Part shown: positions 21,409-23,823 of the stretch, one piece after another
Layout of the letters: the number at the start of each line of letters is the position of its first letter
Position numbering within the stretch: position 1 is the first letter of the stretch
Source: Acanthaster planci
Taxonomy: Eukaryota > Echinodermata > Asteroidea > Valvatida > Acanthasteridae
NCBI RefSeq assembly: GCF_001949145.1
Contig: NW_019091698.1
Coordinates: 63,236 to 87,058 of the forward strand
Reading direction: 5' to 3'
Length of the DNA stretch: 23,823 bases
The notes under the pieces: generated by a model
Told to the model about the DNA's origin: nothing
Seen by the model: the letters and a program-made list of their open reading frames with translations, nothing else
The model's database searches: none
Made by a program: the position numbers and the translations under genes

Positions 21409-21763
21409 CTGTCAAGAAATAACAAGGTGAAACTTTCAGTTAATAGCTGCAAAACAAACGATATAGAATTCAAAATAATATAAATTCACTCTCCATTGGG
21501 GTTCAGGACCTTTCAGAAATTAAACAAAGAGTTTTAGTCAGAGCTAAGTATTTAATATTAGCTCAGCCTACTTTAATATGCAACATTAATTTTACTAATC
21601 ATTTACTACTTCAAAGTTACAAGTGAATGATAACAATTTCATTGTTTTGAACACCCATGTACATGTAATTCATTTGTATTTGAAACATCCAAAGAAATGC
21701 ACTCATATTCAAAATCTTTTTGTAAACAAATAATAGCCAGGTCAAGATAGATCTGGTTCCTAC
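21409..21763 (-). other. Last intron of nicastrin, 355 bp
   Basis: On the - strand the donor is GTAGGA (21763-21758) and the acceptor is TTCTTGACAG (ending 21409). It lies between codons. Nothing else is recognisable inside it. Confidence 0.85.
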
Positions 21764-21979
21764 CTCTTGTTCTGGACTTGGCTTAAGATAGACCCTTGCA
21801 GAGAACCCTGTCTGGGACCACTGACTTTCAGTCCATGTAGAATAGTTAGTGGAGGACCAATCCTCCTGGCCATCAATGAATGCTGGGGATAGAGCTGGAG
21901 CTAAATTTGTGTTACTCTCAACACAGTAGCCAAAGCCATCTACAGGATCAGGCCCTTGCATGAAGAAGTAATGTGAAAT
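21764..21979 (-). CDS. NCSTN: Nicastrin, penultimate coding exon: end of the ectodomain
   Basis: A 216-base, 72-codon exon with both borders between codons (acceptor GTTTTGCAG, donor GAG|GTAGGA). It reads ISHYFFMQGPD, then CVESNTNLAPALSPAF, then WSSTNYSTWTESQW, FSARVYLKPSPEQE. I recall human nicastrin with WVQGP, CVRSTARLARALSPAF, WSSTEYSTWTESRW and a RIFLIASKELE ending, so the order, spacing and identity are very good. This is the juxtamembrane part of the ectodomain; NYST is a potential N-glycosylation site. The next exon continues directly into the transmembrane helix. The real gene begins to the right of the window, and no further upstream nicastrin exon is recognisable up to position 23823. 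Confidence 0.95.
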
Positions 21980-22635
21980 CTGCAAAACATGACAAGCCCA
22001 TCAATTGGGTTTAGTGAAAATCACCAACTGTGGACTACTATCGGGGGGGGTCACACAGTTTTCTCATGTTTGTTTTGTCAAATAAAGGGAAGTAATGTAG
22101 ATTTAGTCAAAATACTTTCATCATCTACATATAACACAGATAGACTTGCAACTTGGAAGTTACTGAAGAGCACAACTAAACCTTGCATGTGAAGTTTCTA
22201 GGGTAACTTGAAGAATAAAAGTATTATTTTAAATACCGGTATGTTGTGACTCTGACACAATGTTTAACAGTACTTGGGACGTTATTCAACATGATATCCC
22301 CAGAAAAATCCTGTTAAAGATGTAACACACACATATGGTTCTCCTTTCACATTATATGGGTAATTTCAAGTTTTCTCTATCAATCTGTAATAAAACAGGT
22401 CATTCCTTCAAGACTTATGAAATATGTGGGGTTTTCCTACAGCAGTCTTTCTACCATAGAACACTACTACATATGCAGAATAACACCAGTGCAGTAAAGT
22501 GGTTCTAAGCATGTGACATGAATGTACCTAAGGTGAGCAGGCTGAAATGGGAAAGTCCTTTTTAATACTGCTTACTGCTAAAACAAGGAAGTTCTTGTAG
22601 ATTGTGCATAAGAAACCAACCAGGCCTGTACATTA
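21980..22635 (-). other. Nicastrin intron (part)
   Basis: AT-rich sequence with a G8 run (22044-22051). I examined the - strand for the preceding nicastrin exon and found none; candidate acceptor-flanked frames stop within about ten codons. Confidence 0.6.
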
Positions 22636-22700
22636 GGGGTGTGCATTTGCGGGTATTTTTAGAACCGGGTACCCATTTTTTGTTAACATCGGGTACCCGG
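22634..22700 (+). mobile_element. Possible 5' end of a hAT-type DNA transposon
   Basis: TAGGGGTGTGCA (22634-22645), followed by repeated CGGGTA/GGGTACCC words, resembles the terminal and subterminal repeats of many hAT elements. No matching inverted end (TGCACACCCCTA) or 8-bp target duplication was found up to the window edge, and no transposase or BED zinc finger is recognisable. This is a hypothesis only. Confidence 0.25.
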
Positions 22701-23237
22701 AAAAGAGATCGCCTAATAACAAATGGCGTTGCGCGCAACCCGGTGGATCATGTGCCCGAAACACGGTTCTTTTTGGTACATACCAAGCAAGCCGGCAGAA
22801 CATTGTTCTAAACGTCGGAGTTAATCTCTCCTACCTTTTTATCAAACGAAATTGTTACCTTCAGTTTGCAAATTTTTTGTTGGGAGTATGAAACAGAAAA
22901 ACAAAACTTCACGGGAAACGTCAGAAAAAAGAACAGAGCTGCAAACCACCTCCATGATATACGCACCTGCAAACGCTCAAAAGAAATGTCCCGGATGCTG
23001 CATGACCACGGAAACGCGGAACGCATGTGGTGTGCACAAATGGCGAGCGCTGGTTGTGTCAAGTGCGGACCAGATCAGTGCTATGTACGTCACGGGTTAA
23101 AAGGCTTAAAGTTTTATGTACAAAAATACCACCGTAACTCGAACAATGCCCACACCATTACATCCACTTATTTTGAAGTTTTTGATTAAAAAAACCGCCA
23201 CCAAAATGCTTCAAACGGCGTTGAAGAGTCGGAAGTC

Positions 23238-23275
23238 TATATAGGGTCAGGAGTCATCGCAAGTTCATTTCTTTT
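23238..23275 (+). promoter_or_regulatory. Candidate core promoter (TATA box plus initiator)
   Basis: TATATAG (23238-23244) in a GC/CpG-rich context is followed about 25-30 bases later by TTCATTTC, a passable initiator. If used, transcription would run rightwards, against nicastrin. Sequence alone cannot show it is active. Confidence 0.25.
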
Positions 23276-23407
23276 CTGACGAGGACCAGCACGTTGCATA
23301 AATCAACGTAGCTGCAACTGTGTAATCCTGGCTTTCAAGACGCTGAAACTAACCTGATTGCAACGCGGGCCCCCTTTAGGCAGTCCAATCGCTGACACTG
23401 CAGCAGC

Positions 23408-23439
23408 CATGTGACCGTAAAAAGAAAGGTCATGTGACC
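23408..23439. promoter_or_regulatory. Paired CATGTGACC (E-box/M-box-like) motifs
   Basis: CATGTGACC occurs at 23408-23416 and 23431-23439, start to start 23 bases apart. The second is in the context GTCATGTGAC, the preferred site of MITF/TFE/USF-type bHLH-ZIP factors. Two close copies beside the CpG-rich segment suggest a regulatory element; this is inference from motif knowledge. Confidence 0.35.
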
Positions 23440-23460
23440 ACACATAAGGAAGCCCAAGTG

Positions 23461-23823
23461 AAAAAAATAGCAGCACTTCACGTTGTTAAATAACTAAGCG
23501 ATACGAAAGTTTTGCCACACGAAGGTACGTACCACGATGAAGTGGTTTAGTTTTATAAATACTTTTTCAGGATAACTCCATTTCCCTGAGGTTCAAATCG
23601 TCGAGATTTTAATGCATAAGTACTTCGACAAGTGATATTTGATTGGCCGACTGTATAATGACTTGCACCTGTCAACATTTCCCTTTTTTCGAATGAAAAA
23701 ATACTTGGATTTGAAATACTTTAGTACATACAGAAAAAATCATTCTTGCTTTTTTGGTCAATTCCTCATCCACAGTTCCGCTGAATCACTGAGGAAATTC
23801 AAGTTACTTTAATTTTAAAATAA
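23461..23823. other. Unassigned right edge
   Basis: AT-rich sequence with no recognised gene, RNA or repeat. It probably belongs to the nicastrin intron or the region around the candidate promoter. Confidence 0.5.

Larger units (their letters stand above)
22636..23460. other. CpG-rich segment of unknown nature within the nicastrin intron
   Basis: CpG dinucleotides are common here and rare elsewhere in the window. The segment opens with GGGGTGTGCATTTGCGGGTA and has two GGGTACCC palindromes (22665-22674 and 22690-22699). Frames of up to 107 codons exist on the + strand (22866-23189) and 84 codons on the - strand (22808-23062), the latter with a hydrophobic RWFAALFFFLTFPVKFCF stretch. They overlap each other and resemble no family I know. 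Options are a young or unmethylated transposon, a promoter, or a first exon of another gene. Confidence 0.4.

Noticed and set aside
21212-21415. A 67-codon - strand frame starting just before the last nicastrin exon
   Set aside because: It reads the terminal exon in the wrong frame. The phase set by the upstream exon gives the transmembrane helix and INARANVLF instead.
22808-23062. First exon (signal peptide) of nicastrin on the - strand
   Set aside because: The roughly 500 or more residues between the signal peptide and the penultimate exon cannot fit in the 0.8 kb between them, and the residues do not resemble nicastrin's start.
22866-23189. A 107-codon + strand frame as a gene
   Set aside because: No recognisable domain, overlaps an opposite-strand frame of similar length, and no splice or translation context supports it. 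Kept only as part of the CpG-rich segment.
1-23823. CRISPR array, bacterial operon or phage-type system
   Set aside because: No regular direct-repeat and spacer array, no ribosome-binding-site-led gene series, and clear spliced animal genes are present.

Overview
This is nuclear DNA from an animal. Coding sequence is split by large introns with GT/AG borders, the background is AT-rich, and the recognisable families (a TALE homeobox gene, nicastrin, a non-LTR retrotransposon) are metazoan. Short palindromic words of the TACATGTA and TACCGGTA type are abundant. In my experience that, with the protein similarity, suits a marine invertebrate such as a non-vertebrate deuterostome or a mollusc, but the sequence alone does not fix the species.

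Positions 1-8901 (+ strand) hold the 3' half of a PKNOX/PREP-type TALE homeobox gene. Four coding exons (508-912, 5105-5181, 7182-7345, 8660-8901) join in frame to 295 codons plus a stop. They encode a Gln/Thr-rich linker, the complete homeodomain and an acidic, Ser-rich tail. The N-terminal exons, which should carry the MEINOX/PBX-interaction domain, lie upstream of the window. The introns contain a tRNA-like SINE relic, a diverged ~300-bp tandem duplication, a purine-rich tract and several short repeats.

Positions 8902 to about 21309 lie between two converging genes. The first part is probably the homeobox gene's 3'UTR, with candidate poly(A) signals at 11452, 12355 and 12754. About 14.93-17.78 kb on the - strand is a badly decayed LINE with readable endonuclease and reverse-transcriptase motifs. 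Just beyond its 3' end lies a 71-bp pair of overlapping perfect palindromes (14561-14631). A second tRNA-like SINE relic is at about 20.55 kb.

Positions 21310-21979 (- strand) hold the last two coding exons of nicastrin, the gamma-secretase subunit: the end of the ectodomain, the transmembrane helix and a very short cytosolic tail. Its 5' exons lie beyond the right edge. The last ~1.2 kb is the only CpG-rich segment. It has GGGTACCC motifs, a possible hAT-type transposon end, a TATA box and paired CATGTGACC motifs, but no recognisable protein.

The two host genes, a nuclear transcription factor and a membrane-protease subunit, are tail-to-tail neighbours with no evident functional link. I found no operon-like or new multigene system. 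The most distinctive unexplained structure is the double palindrome.
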